Part shown: one piece after another, positions 44,661 through 53,325 of the stretch
Numbering within the stretch: the first letter of the stretch is position 1
How the letters are laid out: the number at the start of each line of letters is the position of its first letter
Assembly: GCF_009664835.1 (NCBI RefSeq)
Contig: NZ_CP045929.1
Span: 4,768,010 to 4,832,009, forward strand
Direction of reading: 5' to 3'
Source: Allosaccharopolyspora coralli
Lineage (GTDB): Bacteria > Actinomycetota > Actinomycetes > Mycobacteriales > Pseudonocardiaceae
Length of the DNA: 64,000 nucleotides
Position numbers and translations under genes: made by a program
Notes under the pieces: model-generated
The model's input: the letters and a program-made list of their open reading frames with translations, nothing else
Database searches by the model: none
Told to the model about the DNA's origin: nothing

Positions 44661-46448
44661 GTGAACCGAGACAGGCAGGCGGGACCGGTCGATCGGCCGG
44701 GAGAGTTCCCGACCGAACCCCTCGGGCGTGCGGTGCCCGCGGGGGCGGCCGAACTCACCCAGCCGATCGCCGTCGGGGACACCTCGGGGCCGCCGCCCGA
44801 CCCGGACGCCGAGCAGACTCAGGTGATCCCGAAGCCCTCCGCCGGTTCGCGCGGCCCGTCGCTGCTCAAGGCCAGCAGCACGATGGCGATCGCGACGCTG
44901 ATCAGTCGGGTCACCGGCTTCGGCTGGAAGTTCGTCCTCGCCATGATCATCGGGTTCGGGGTCGCCAACGACTCGTTCACCGTCGCCAACACGCTGCCGA
45001 ACAGCATCTTCGAGCTGCTGCTCGGCGGCGTCCTCACCAGCGTCGTCGTCCCGGTCCTGGTGAGCGCGGCGAAGTCCGATCCCGACGGCGGCGAGGCGTA
45101 CGTGCAGCGCCTGCTCAGCATCGCCGCGATCATCCTCGGCGCGGGCACGGTGCTCTCGCTGTTCGCCGCGCCGCTGCTGACCGCGATCTTCGTGACCCCG
45201 GGCGACAGCTCCAATCAGCCGCTGGTCACGGCGTTCGCCTACCTGCTGCTGCCGCAGATCCTGTTCTACGGCGCCAGCGCGCTGTTCTCGGCGATCCTGC
45301 AGTCCAAGCAGGTCTTCGGCCCACCGGTGTGGGCGCCGGTGATGAACAATCTCGTGGTGCTCGCCACGCTCGGCGTCTACGCGCTGATCCCGGGCGAGCT
45401 CACCCTCGACCCGGTGCGGATGAGCGACCCGCACCTGCTGACGCTCGGCATCGGCGTGACCGTCGGTGTGCTCGTGCAGGCCGCGTACCAGATCCCCGCA
45501 CTGCGCAAGACCGGATTTCGGTTCCAGTGGCGGCTCGAATGGGACAGCAGGCTCTCCGAGTTCGGTGCGCTGACCGCATGGATGCTCGGCTACGTGGCGA
45601 TCAGCATGGTCGGCCTCGCCGTGCTCACCCGCGTCGGCACCGGCGCAGCGGGCGGCGCGTGGTCGATCTACACCTACGCCTGGATGCTGCTGCAGTTGCC
45701 GTACGGCGTGATCGGGTTCTCGGTGATGACCGCGATCCTGCCTCGGATGAGCGCCGCCGCTGCCGACCGGGACTACCCGAAGCTGATCGAGGACCTCTCG
45801 CTGGGCAATCGGCTGAGCACCGTGGCGCTGTTGCCGATCGCGGCCGTGATGACCGCGCTCGGCGTGCCGCTCGCCCTGGCGTTGTTCTCCCTCGGTGCGG
45901 CGTCCAGTCGCGCCGAGGACCTCGGTTTCGCGATCGCGGTCTCCGCGTTCGGGGTGCTGCCGTACGCGATCACGATGATGCAGATGCGCGCGTTCAACGC
46001 GATGAAGGACGCGCGGACCCCCACCATGATCATGTTGATCATGACCGTGGTGAAGATCGCGCTCGCGATCGCGGTGCCGCTGGTCCTGCCCGCCGAGGAC
46101 GTGGTCTACGGGCTCACCGTGGTCAACTCGTTCGGGTTCGTGATCGGCTGGCTCGTCGGGGAGGTCTGGCTGCGCCACCGGCTCGGGCCGCTGGGCAGCA
46201 GGCGATTGCTCGCCACACTCGGAAAAACCACGCTCGCGTCCGTGATCGGCGGACTCGTGGCGTGGGGCGTCGCGTACGGCGTCGACGGTGCGATCGCGGG
46301 CGACGCGGGGCTCGGAACCGGGTGGCTGCAGCTGATCGCTGGCGGCCTGATCGGTCTCGCCGTGATCTTCGGGCTGATGCACGTCCTGCGGGTGGCCGAA
46401 TTGCAACCCGCGTTCGGGCGGCTCGCGACTGCGTTGCGTCGTCGCTGA
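44661..46448 (+). CDS. murJ: Lipid II flippase MurJ (MviN)
   Basis: 595 residues from GTG 44661; a polar N-terminal tail of about 70 residues precedes 14 predicted TM helices. MOP-superfamily features: SSTMAIATLISRVTGFGWKF, ANTLPNSIFELLLGGVLTSV, GASALFSAILQSKQVFGPPV, and PLGSRRLLATLGKTTL. It flips lipid II across the membrane for peptidoglycan synthesis. In M. tuberculosis Rv3910 the MurJ domain is fused to a pseudokinase; here the pseudokinase is the separate next gene. Confidence 0.93.
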   Translation: MNRDRQAGPVDRPGEFPTEPLGRAVPAGAAELTQPIAVGDTSGPPPDPDAEQTQVIPKPSAGSRGPSLLKASSTMAIATLISRVTGFGWKFVLAMIIGFGVANDSFTVANTLPNSIFELLLGGVLTSVVVPVLVSAAKSDPDGGEAYVQRLLSIAAIILGAGTVLSLFAAPLLTAIFVTPGDSSNQPLVTAFAYLLLPQILFYGASALFSAILQSKQVFGPPVWAPVMNNLVVLATLGVYALIPGELTLDPVRMSDPHLLTLGIGVTVGVLVQAAYQIPALRKTGFRFQWRLEWDSRLSEFGALTAWMLGYVAISMVGLAVLTRVGTGAAGGAWSIYTYAWMLLQLPYGVIGFSVMTAILPRMSAAAADRDYPKLIEDLSLGNRLSTVALLPIAAVMTALGVPLALALFSLGAASSRAEDLGFAIAVSAFGVLPYAITMMQMRAFNAMKDARTPTMIMLIMTVVKIALAIAVPLVLPAEDVVYGLTVVNSFGFVIGWLVGEVWLRHRLGPLGSRRLLATLGKTTLASVIGGLVAWGVAYGVDGAIAGDAGLGTGWLQLIAGGLIGLAVIFGLMHVLRVAELQPAFGRLATALRRR

Positions 46449-46542
46449 CGGTCGCGTCACGTACTCTCGACACGGAAGTCTCCTTGCGTGGAAGGGTGGC
46501 TGCCGTGCCGCCGACGGGACCGGAAGGAGCGGGAGAGGGAAG

Positions 46543-48153
46543 GTGAGCAGCAAACCGACCGAGCAGGCGCCATCGAACCGGGACGGCTCCGGCACCTCCG
46601 AGTCGACGCACTCGGGCGCTGGGGAGAAGGAGCTCGTCCCGGGAGCCGTGCTCGATCACGGAAGGTACCGGCTGCTGTCGCACGTCGGTTCGGACGTCCG
46701 CTGCGACGCGGAGTTGTGGCGCGCCAAGGACGGCGTTCTCGGCCGCGACGTCGCGCTGACGATCCTGCTCGGTGATCGGTCCGACTCCGGCGCCGCCGCC
46801 CGTGCGCGCCGGACCCTCGAACGCGCGATGCACGCGAGCACCTTCAACCACGTCGGCGTCGCCAGGGTGCTCGACGTCGTGACACCCGCGCCCGAAGATC
46901 CCGGTGGCTTCCTCGGTGCGGTGATCGCCGAATGGACGCACGGCACCGACCTCGTCGATCTCGTCGCCGAAGGTCCGCTACCTCCGGGCACTGCGGCGCG
47001 GTTGACGCAGCCGCTGGCGGCTGCGGTCGAGGCAGCCCACCACGCCGGCCTCGTGCTCGGAGCCGATCATCCGCAGCGGATCCGGGTGACCAACGAGGGC
47101 GAGATCCGGATGGCGTTCCCCGGACCACTGTCGTCGGCGTCCTCCAGCGACGACGTGCGCGGTCTCGGCGCGGTGCTGTACCTGCTGCTCACCGGCCGCT
47201 GGTCGTTGGCCGACGGGCCGGAAGGCGTGCCGACGGCGCCGCAGGGCCCCGACGGAACGATCGTCGCTCCGCGCACGCTGCGCCCGACGGTGCCGATGGA
47301 GCTGTCGACGGTCGCCGTCCGCGCGCTCGGCAGCCCGGACCAGTCCGGCACCACCGGCGGTGTCCGCACCGGGGCGGCGGTGCTTCGGGTCCTCGAACAA
47401 CACGCCTCCCACGAAGCGTCGACCAGCGTCATGCAGGCGGTTCCCGCCAGTGGCGGCGAGCCGCGCGACAACGAGGTGTGGCGCACCGAGGACCCCAAAC
47501 CGGACAAGACCACCCGCAAGAAGTTGTTCATCAGCGTGGGCGTGCTCGGCGCGGCGACGCTGCTCGTGGTCGGCTGGGTCACCGCGGGCGTGATCGGGAT
47601 CTTCGCAGGCCCTGCCAGCAGTTCCGGCCCGTCGGTGGTCGTGCACGAGGACGGGGACAACCACGGCAACCCGGGGCAGGGTGCGCAACCACCGCCACCG
47701 CCGCCGGAACCGGTCGGCGCCTCCGAGGCGACCGCGTTCAACCCGTACGGCGAGCCCGACAGCCCGTCCCGCGCCCCGAACCTCATCGATGGTGACCCGG
47801 CGACGTACTGGACGACCTTCGACTATTTCCAGCAGCTCGGCCCCGGCGGGATCGCCGAGGGCACCGGCGTGGTGCTGAGCCTCGAGCAGGCGTCGAACCT
47901 GCGCGAGGTCGTGGTCGACTCGGCGACGCCAGGGGTGCGGGTCGAGATCCGCTCCACGAACAGCAGTTCCCCGGACATCGAGGCCAGTCCCGTGATCGGT
48001 TCCGCCGATCTCACCGAGGGCGAGAACGTCATCCCGATCCAGCCGAGCGAGCCCACCGACCACATCGTCGTGTGGGTCACCCAGCTGAACGAGACCGGGG
48101 GCAACTTCCGCGCCACGCTCAACGAAGTCACCGTGCTGGGCACCGCTGCCTGA
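46543..48153 (+). CDS. Membrane pseudokinase partner of MurJ (Rv3910 C-terminal half equivalent)
   Basis: 536 residues from GTG 46543. A kinase-like fold spans about 38-290 (LDHGRYRLLSHVGSDVRCDA at the glycine-loop position), but the VAxK lysine is replaced (VALTILL), the HRD loop reads GLVLGADHPQRIRVTNEGEI, and no DFG is present, so it is a pseudokinase. A TM helix follows at about 327-352, then a Pro linker and an extracellular discoidin/carbohydrate-binding-like domain (EATAFNPYGEPDSPSRAPNL, then DGDPATYWTTFDY). It should bind MurJ regulators such as FhaA-like proteins. Confidence 0.85.
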   Translation: MSSKPTEQAPSNRDGSGTSESTHSGAGEKELVPGAVLDHGRYRLLSHVGSDVRCDAELWRAKDGVLGRDVALTILLGDRSDSGAAARARRTLERAMHASTFNHVGVARVLDVVTPAPEDPGGFLGAVIAEWTHGTDLVDLVAEGPLPPGTAARLTQPLAAAVEAAHHAGLVLGADHPQRIRVTNEGEIRMAFPGPLSSASSSDDVRGLGAVLYLLLTGRWSLADGPEGVPTAPQGPDGTIVAPRTLRPTVPMELSTVAVRALGSPDQSGTTGGVRTGAAVLRVLEQHASHEASTSVMQAVPASGGEPRDNEVWRTEDPKPDKTTRKKLFISVGVLGAATLLVVGWVTAGVIGIFAGPASSSGPSVVVHEDGDNHGNPGQGAQPPPPPPEPVGASEATAFNPYGEPDSPSRAPNLIDGDPATYWTTFDYFQQLGPGGIAEGTGVVLSLEQASNLREVVVDSATPGVRVEIRSTNSSSPDIEASPVIGSADLTEGENVIPIQPSEPTDHIVVWVTQLNETGGNFRATLNEVTVLGTAA

Positions 48154-48198
48154 CACCGCCACACGGCTTGGTCACTGAGCACTCTTCACAAGAGCTTC

Positions 48199-48290
48199 GT
48201 CTGTCTTGTCAGCGGCGCAGCCGCTGAGCAGCCACCACGCACGCAGCCGGACCACCCGCGGGTTCTCAACCACCCGACCCACCGAGCACA
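48199..48290 (+). repeat. Family-1 repeat, copy I (internal deletion)
   Basis: Carries the 5' module CTGTCTTGTCAGCGGCGCAG with hairpin CAGCGGC-gca-GCCGCTG (48210-48226) and GGACCACCCGCGGGTTCTCA, then jumps directly to the tail ACCACCCGACCCACCGAGCA. The 17-bp stem and inner hairpins are gone. It lies between two plus-strand genes yet keeps the same orientation as all other copies. Confidence 0.75.
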
Positions 48291-48329
48291 TCTTCAGGGA
48301 GAGGAGTTCTGGGTTCCGGCGGCGATCAG

Positions 48330-48335
48330 TAGAGT
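48330..48335 (+). promoter_or_regulatory. -10 element of a leaderless sigM promoter
   Basis: GATCAGTAGAGTGCTCATCC: TAGAGT eight bases before the GTG at 48344; no Shine-Dalgarno. A sigma-M-type autoregulatory sequence was looked for but not recognised. Confidence 0.5.
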
Positions 48336-48343
48336 GCTCATCC

Positions 48344-48952
48344 GTGTCTGCCTCCGTCAGTTCGGACGCCGATCTCATCGCGGCGCACGCCAATGGGGAC
48401 CCGCACGCGTTCTCGGAGCTCTTCCGTCGACACCGGGACCGGTTGTGGGCGGTGGCGCTACGCACCATGCGGGACCACGACGAAGCGGCCGACGCGTTGC
48501 AGGACGCCATGATCTCGGCCTTCCGCAATGCGAGTTCGTTCCGTGCCGAGTCCCGGGTCACGACCTGGCTGCACCGCATCGTCGTGAACGCCTGTCTCGA
48601 CCGAATCCGGCGAAGGCAGGCGCGACCGACGGTGCCGTTACCCGAGGACGGGCCCGGTGAGCCCGCGACGCCCAGGGACCTCATGGCCGAGCGCGACACT
48701 CGGATGGCGATCCAGGACGCGCTGGCCGAACTCCCCGAGGACCAGCGCACGGCCATCGTGCTCGTCGACGTCCAGGGTTACTCGGTGGTCGAGGCGGCGG
48801 CGCTGATCGGGGTCGCGGGCGGCACCGTGAAGAGCCGTTGCGCGCGCGGCCGGTTGAAGCTCGCGAAACTTCTGGGGCACCTACGGAACCCGAGTGCGGA
48901 TGCGAACGTCCCAGATGACGCGATGGCCGAGCATCGACGGGAGGGACGATGA
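48344..48952 (+). CDS. sigM: ECF RNA polymerase sigma factor SigM
   Basis: 202 residues from GTG 48344. Region 2: ALRTMRDHDEAADALQDAMI, AFRNASSFRAESRVTTWLHR; region 4: LAELPEDQRTAIVLVDVQGY, VVEAAALIGVAGGTVKSRCA. The same position as Rv3911 between the murJ locus and trxB. Followed by its anti-sigma factor with overlapping ATGA, the usual arrangement for an ECF sigma held inactive at the membrane. Confidence 0.93.
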   Translation: MSASVSSDADLIAAHANGDPHAFSELFRRHRDRLWAVALRTMRDHDEAADALQDAMISAFRNASSFRAESRVTTWLHRIVVNACLDRIRRRQARPTVPLPEDGPGEPATPRDLMAERDTRMAIQDALAELPEDQRTAIVLVDVQGYSVVEAAALIGVAGGTVKSRCARGRLKLAKLLGHLRNPSADANVPDDAMAEHRREGR

Positions 48953-49830
48953 GTGGCGACGAACGGCGTGCGGACCCGCCGCCGGTAGGGCCGCCGTGGA
49001 CCCCCGAGGTACTGGCGGATTTCCACGCCGGCGCGTTGGACGCCGACACGACGGACAGGATCCGGCCGCTCGTCCTCGCCGACCCCGAAGCCCGCGAGGT
49101 GCTCGCGGCACTCGACGCGGCCGATGCCGAGCTGGGCGAGTTCGGCGAACTGACCCGCGACGGCGGGGCAGCCGACACCAGGGCAGCGGGCGACGTGGCG
49201 CAGATGGGAATCCCCACAGACGTGGCCGCACGGCTCGACGAGGCACTCGAGCACGAACTGCACTCCCGGGCTCAGTACCAGGCTTCGGTCACCGAGCTGC
49301 CCACGCGTCCCGCCCCGGCGCAACCGGTCCGGCAACCCGACGGGCACGGCGCGCGGCCGGTCGACCTCGCTTCCCGCCGTCGTCGTCGTGCTGGATGGAC
49401 CGCGGCACTGGCCACCGCCGCCGCTGCCGTACTCGGGGTCGCGATCCTCGGTCCGATGCTCACCGGCGGTGACGACACGTCCCAGCAGGCGGGTGAGGCA
49501 CCTCCGCCGAGCGGCTCCCCGTCCGGTCCGCCACCGCTGGCGTTGCAGGGTGGCGAGGCGAGGTTGACGCCCGGCCAGTTCTCCGAGGTCATGCGCTCGG
49601 ACCAGCTCGGGGCGCTCACCGAACCCGAGCGACTGCTCGGCTGTCTACAGGCCAACGGCGTCGACAGCGGAACACCGATCGGTGCGCGCAGCGTCACACT
49701 CGACGGCACGCCCGCGCAGCTGTTGATCCTGCCCGCCGGCGCGATCGGACAGTTCCGCCTGCTCACCGTCGGGGTCGACTGCGGACCGGGCAATCCGGCC
49801 ACGATCTCGGACACCACGTTCGGCAGCTGA
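48949..49830 (+). CDS. Anti-sigma-M factor (Rv3912/RsmA-like)
   Basis: 293 residues, ATG overlapping the sigM stop. The N-terminal cytosolic domain (about 15-110: WTPEVLADFHAGALDADTTD) should bind SigM; no HxxxCxxC zinc motif is present. Basic RRRRRAG precedes one TM helix (about 147-168), then a Pro linker and an extracellular domain with two Cys (LLGCLQANGVD, VGVDCGPGNP). The layout matches the SigM anti-sigma of mycobacteria. Confidence 0.85.
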   Translation: MSGDERRADPPPVGPPWTPEVLADFHAGALDADTTDRIRPLVLADPEAREVLAALDAADAELGEFGELTRDGGAADTRAAGDVAQMGIPTDVAARLDEALEHELHSRAQYQASVTELPTRPAPAQPVRQPDGHGARPVDLASRRRRRAGWTAALATAAAAVLGVAILGPMLTGGDDTSQQAGEAPPPSGSPSGPPPLALQGGEARLTPGQFSEVMRSDQLGALTEPERLLGCLQANGVDSGTPIGARSVTLDGTPAQLLILPAGAIGQFRLLTVGVDCGPGNPATISDTTFGS

Positions 49831-49948
49831 GACGCCGCGCACCCCCTTCCGGCAGGAGTTCCGGCCCGACACCAGCACGACCACTCGCCTGGTGGCAGGC
49901 CTCACCGCACGGCATGCGGGGTCACTCACGAACGGCCGTACCGAGGCG

Positions 49949-49974
49949 GGAACAGACCCGCATAGGATCGTGTT
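49949..49974 (+). promoter_or_regulatory. SigR/SigH-type promoter for trxBA
   Basis: GGAAC (49949-49953), exactly 18 bases, then GTT (49972-49974). This matches the GGAAY-N18-GTT consensus of actinobacterial SigR/SigH disulfide-stress promoters, which drive trxBA in Streptomyces. It predicts a start near 49980 and a leader of about 110 bases before trxB. Confidence 0.75.
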
Positions 49975-50093
49975 GAGCGGGGTGTAGACAGCGCACACCC
50001 ACGCTCGGGGCATACACCAGCCCGAGGGCAGCCCCGAGTGGCGATGTGCGACGACCCCGCACTCTTCGGTGCACGGACTATGGAAGGGGCGCG

Positions 50094-51098
50094 GTGAGCA
50101 GCGACGTCCGAAACGTGATCATCGTGGGCTCCGGTCCCGCCGGCTACACCGCAGCGGTGTACGCGGCACGGGCCGAGCTCGAACCGCTCGTCTTCGAAGG
50201 GACCCAGTTCGGCGGCGCCCTGATGACGACGACCGACGTGGAGAACTACCCGGGCTTCCGCGAGGGCGTCATGGGCCCCGACCTGATGGAGCAGATGCGC
50301 TCCCAGGCGGACCGATTCGGTGCCGAGCTGCGGGCCGAGGACGTCGAGGAGATTCAACTCGACGGCGACGTCAAGCTCGTTCGCGCCAACGGAACCGAGT
50401 ACCGCGCGAAGGCCGTCATCCTCGCGATGGGAGCCGCCGCCCGCTACGTCGGAGTTCCCGGCGAGGAACGACTGCTCGGCCGCGGTGTGTCGGCGTGCGC
50501 GACCTGCGACGGGTTCTTCTTCCGCGACCAGGACATCGCGGTCGTCGGCGGCGGTGACTCGGCGATGGAGGAGGCCACCTTCCTCACCCGCTTCGCCAAG
50601 TCGGTGACGATCATCCACCGTCGTGAGGAGTTCCGCGCATCCAAGATCATGCTCGAGCGCGCTCGCGCCAACGACAAGATCAAGTGGCAGCTGAACTCCA
50701 CGGTCACCGAGGTGCTCGGTGACGGCACGGTGTCGTCGCTGCGGCTCGAGGACACGGTCACCGGCGAGGAGTCCGAGCTGCCGGTGGCGGGCATGTTCGT
50801 CGCCATCGGCCACGACCCGCGCAGCGAAACCGTCAAGGGTCAGGTCGAACTCGACGACGAGGGCTACGTGCTCGTGCAGCAGCCGACCACGCACACCGGC
50901 GTTCCCGGCGTGTTCGCCGCGGGTGACCTCGTCGACAAGACCTACCGTCAGGCCGTCACCGCCGCCGGTTCCGGTTGCGCGGCGGCGATCGACGCCGAAC
51001 GGTGGCTCGCCGAGCAGGAGTCCACCGGGGTCGCCGAGGTCGCGGCCGAGCACGTGGGCGGCGGGTACGGACCGGCCGCCACCGCGGCGGCACACTGA
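50094..51098 (+). CDS. trxB: Thioredoxin reductase
   Basis: 334 residues from GTG 50094 (GAAGGGG upstream). FAD motif [20 protein letters not shown] (GSGPAG at 12-17), redox-active [10 protein letters not shown] (Cys135/Cys138), NADPH motif [15 protein letters not shown], and [20 protein letters not shown]. It reduces thioredoxin with NADPH in the cytosol. The gene is preceded by a SigR-type promoter and followed 98 bases later by trxA. Confidence 0.97.
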   Translation: MSSDVRNVIIVGSGPAGYTAAVYAARAELEPLVFEGTQFGGALMTTTDVENYPGFREGVMGPDLMEQMRSQADRFGAELRAEDVEEIQLDGDVKLVRANGTEYRAKAVILAMGAAARYVGVPGEERLLGRGVSACATCDGFFFRDQDIAVVGGGDSAMEEATFLTRFAKSVTIIHRREEFRASKIMLERARANDKIKWQLNSTVTEVLGDGTVSSLRLEDTVTGEESELPVAGMFVAIGHDPRSETVKGQVELDDEGYVLVQQPTTHTGVPGVFAAGDLVDKTYRQAVTAAGSGCAAAIDAERWLAEQESTGVAEVAAEHVGGGYGPAATAAAH

Positions 51099-51196
51099 CC
51101 ACCGCGTCAGTCACGCCGCAACGAGCACGACGGCGGCACCGACCGACAGCGACACACAGCGCCCGTCAACCACAGGGCCACCGAGAGGGAGATGAC

Positions 51197-51523
51197 ATGG
51201 CAGGCAACACCGAGACCGTCGACGCCGACTCGTTCGAGGCGAAGGTCCTCAACAGCGACAAGCCCGTCCTGGTGGACTTCTGGGCGACCTGGTGCGGTCC
51301 GTGCAAGATGGTCGCGCCGGTGCTCGAGGAGATCGCGGGCGAGCACGGTGACAAGCTCTCCGTCGTCAAGCTCGACATCGACCAGAACCCGAGCATCATG
51401 CGGGACTACCAGGTCATGTCGGTTCCGACGCTGCTGCTGTTCAACAAGGGCGAGGCGGTCAAGCAGATCGTCGGCGCCAAGCCGAAGGCGGCGCTGCTCA
51501 GCGACCTCGACGAGTACCTCTGA
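51197..51523 (+). CDS. trxA: Thioredoxin
   Basis: 108 residues from ATG 51197 (GAGAGGGAG upstream). Canonical FWATWCGPCKM (Cys33/Cys36), LDIDQNPSIMRDYQVMSVPT (cis-Pro) and GAKPKAALLSDLDEYL. Likely co-transcribed with trxB. Its stop TGA lies in the terminal repeat of family-3 copy c; a strong hairpin follows at 51827-51869. Confidence 0.97.
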   Translation: MAGNTETVDADSFEAKVLNSDKPVLVDFWATWCGPCKMVAPVLEEIAGEHGDKLSVVKLDIDQNPSIMRDYQVMSVPTLLLFNKGEAVKQIVGAKPKAALLSDLDEYL

Positions 51524-51736
51524 GCGTGCATTTGAACTGTCTTTTGTGCCCGTAGGGCACGGTCATACGTGCCCAGCCGGGGCACGGTGAGGGGTTCCGG
51601 CGTTTGGAGTTCGTGCCTCGCAAGGCAGGGGTTCTCGCCGCGTACACCTGGTACTCAAGAGGACCCCAACGCCGCGAGGGGCGAACTGGGGCGGCGGTAC
51701 CGGACCACCCACCCAGGTTCCACAACGCCCTCTGAG
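51520..51736 (+). repeat. Family-3 terminal-repeat element, copy c (full length, 217 bp)
   Basis: Begins CTGAGCGTGCATTTGAACTG at the trxA stop and ends GGTTCCACAACGCCCTCTGA. The interior matches the reverse complement of copy b almost throughout, including GTGCCCGTAGGGCACGGTC, GTGCCTCGCAAGGCAGGGGT, GTACTCAAGAGGACCC and GGCGGCGGTACCGGACCACC. The TGA at 51521-51523 is the trxA stop codon. Confidence 0.87.
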
Positions 51737-51826
51737 CAAGGGCTTCCCCGCGCGGCGGTCACGGTGCGCGTCCGGGCGTGCCCCGGCGTGTGAGCAGTGA
51801 CTCCGTATCGGCGGTACCGGCTAACG

Positions 51827-51869
51827 CGGCCCCGCCGTCCTGTCGATGAAGACAGTGACGGCGGGGCCG
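51827..51869 (+). terminator. Hairpin, probable trxBA terminator
   Basis: CGGCCCCGCCGTC (51827-51839) and GACGGCGGGGCCG (51857-51869) pair perfectly; a small inner TGTC/GACA stem sits in the loop. It lies about 300 bases after trxA because copy c of the family-3 element intervenes. Confidence 0.7.
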
Positions 51870-51874
51870 TCGGC

Positions 51875-51944
51875 CTGAGAGGGCATCCGGGTACTTGGGG
51901 AGGTGGTCCGGTACCGCCGCCCACGTTCCACAATGCGCTCTGAG
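51875..51944 (+). repeat. Family-3 mini-element (70 bp)
   Basis: CTGAGAGGGCATCCGGGTAC, then GGTGGTCCGGTACCGCCGCC, then GTTCCACAATGCGCTCTGAG: both terminal repeats with almost no interior. It lies in the 650-base gap between trxA and cwlM, 139 bases from copy c. This gap otherwise holds only the trxBA terminator and the cwlM promoter region. Confidence 0.8.
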
Positions 51945-52173
51945 TAGCAGTCGATCCCGCCTCCGGTGACCCGCACCGCTGCTGATCCGTGAGGTGTCGG
52001 TGACGCGGTGTGGGCGGTCCGCGTGGCCCTTGGCGAAAGGTCGTCGGGCGCAAGGCACAATGAGCAGCGCGGCGTGCCGGATTCCACGCGTTTCCGGCAG
52101 GTGGCGCACGAACCGGGGGAGACCGAACATCCTTCGCGCCGGTCCACCGGCGCCCGAGCCGAGCGAGGAGTGC

Positions 52174-53325
52174 ATGCAGCAACTCCACCGGGGTGACATG
52201 GGTCCGGCCGTCGCCGAGATCAAGAACACTCTGGCTGCGCTGGGTCTCCTGCCCGCAGCCAACGGCCGTCCGGGTCCCGCCACGTTCGACCGGGCCGTGG
52301 AGCACGCGGTCCGGGTCTTCCAGCAGCAACGCGGCCTCATCACCGACGGCGTGGTCGGTTCCGCGACCTACCGAGCGCTGACCGACGCACGGTGGAGGCT
52401 CGGCGACCGCTCGCTGACGTACCTGGTCACCCGGCCCGTCAGCGGCGACGACGTGTTCGCGCTGCAGGAGCGGCTGCTGGAACTGGGCTACGACGCCGGT
52501 CGCCCGGACGGCATCTTCGGTCGTCAGACCGAGCACGCGCTGCGCAGCTTCCAGCGCGACTACGGGCTCAACGCCGACGGCATCTGCGGGCCGGCGACGC
52601 TGCGGGCGCTCAAGCAGCTCGCACCGAAGGTCCGCGGCGGACGACCCGTCTACCTGCGGGAGCAGGAGAAGGTCCGCAACGCCGGTCCTCGACTGCGCGG
52701 GAAACGCATCGTGATCGACCCCGGCCACGGGGGTACCGATCGCGGCATCGTCGTCGGCGGGGTCTCCGAGGCCGACCTGGCGTGGGACTTCGCGCGCCGC
52801 CTCGAAGGCCGGATGGTCGCCACCGGCATGGAGGCGCTGATCTCGCGCGGCCCGAACGCCTGCCCGCACGAGATCGACCGGGCGAACTTCGCCAACGAGG
52901 CCGGCGCCGACCTGTTCCTGTCCCTGCACATGGACGCGAACACCGCCCCCGGTGCGCAAGGGCTGGCGAGCTTTCACTTCGGCACCGGCAACGGCACGAC
53001 CTCGACCGTCGGGGAAGCGCTCGCGGGTTTCCTGCAACGCGAGATCGTGGCCCGCACGGGCCTGCGGGACTGCCGCACGCACCCGAAGACCTGGGAGGTC
53101 CTGCGGTTGACGCGGATGCCCGCGGTGCGCCTCGAACTGGGCTACCTGACGAATCCGGACGACCGCGGGCGACTGCTCGACCCCGCGTTCCGGGACGTCA
53201 TCGCCGAGGCGTTGCTGGTTGGGGTGAAGCGGCTGTACCTGCTCGGCAAGGACGATCAGCCGACCGGCACGTTCACCTTCGACGACCTGCTGCGCCACGA
53301 GCTCGCCCGCGCCGAGGGTGCCTGA
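52174..53325 (+). CDS. cwlM: CwlM-like N-acetylmuramoyl-L-alanine amidase-fold protein
   Basis: 383 residues from ATG 52174 (GAGGAG upstream). Two peptidoglycan-binding-1 repeats (about 5-68, VRVFQQQRGLITDGVVGSAT; about 85-150, LRSFQRDYGLNADGICGPAT), then an Amidase_3 domain (about 175-355) with IVIDPGHGGTDRG, LFLSLHMDANTAPGAQG and RLELGYLTNPDDRG. In mycobacteria CwlM is cytosolic and regulates MurA rather than cutting wall; no signal peptide is seen here either. The Zn-ligand His residues appear to be present. The stop lies in a family-3 terminal repeat. Confidence 0.92.
   Translation: MQQLHRGDMGPAVAEIKNTLAALGLLPAANGRPGPATFDRAVEHAVRVFQQQRGLITDGVVGSATYRALTDARWRLGDRSLTYLVTRPVSGDDVFALQERLLELGYDAGRPDGIFGRQTEHALRSFQRDYGLNADGICGPATLRALKQLAPKVRGGRPVYLREQEKVRNAGPRLRGKRIVIDPGHGGTDRGIVVGGVSEADLAWDFARRLEGRMVATGMEALISRGPNACPHEIDRANFANEAGADLFLSLHMDANTAPGAQGLASFHFGTGNGTTSTVGEALAGFLQREIVARTGLRDCRTHPKTWEVLRLTRMPAVRLELGYLTNPDDRGRLLDPAFRDVIAEALLVGVKRLYLLGKDDQPTGTFTFDDLLRHELARAEGA

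Noticed and set aside
51830..51878. Ten-codon peptide MKTVTAGPSA ending at the family-3 mini-element
   Set aside because: It coincides with the trxBA terminator hairpin and has no ribosome-binding site; the stop-codon coincidence is not counted in the five-of-five observation.
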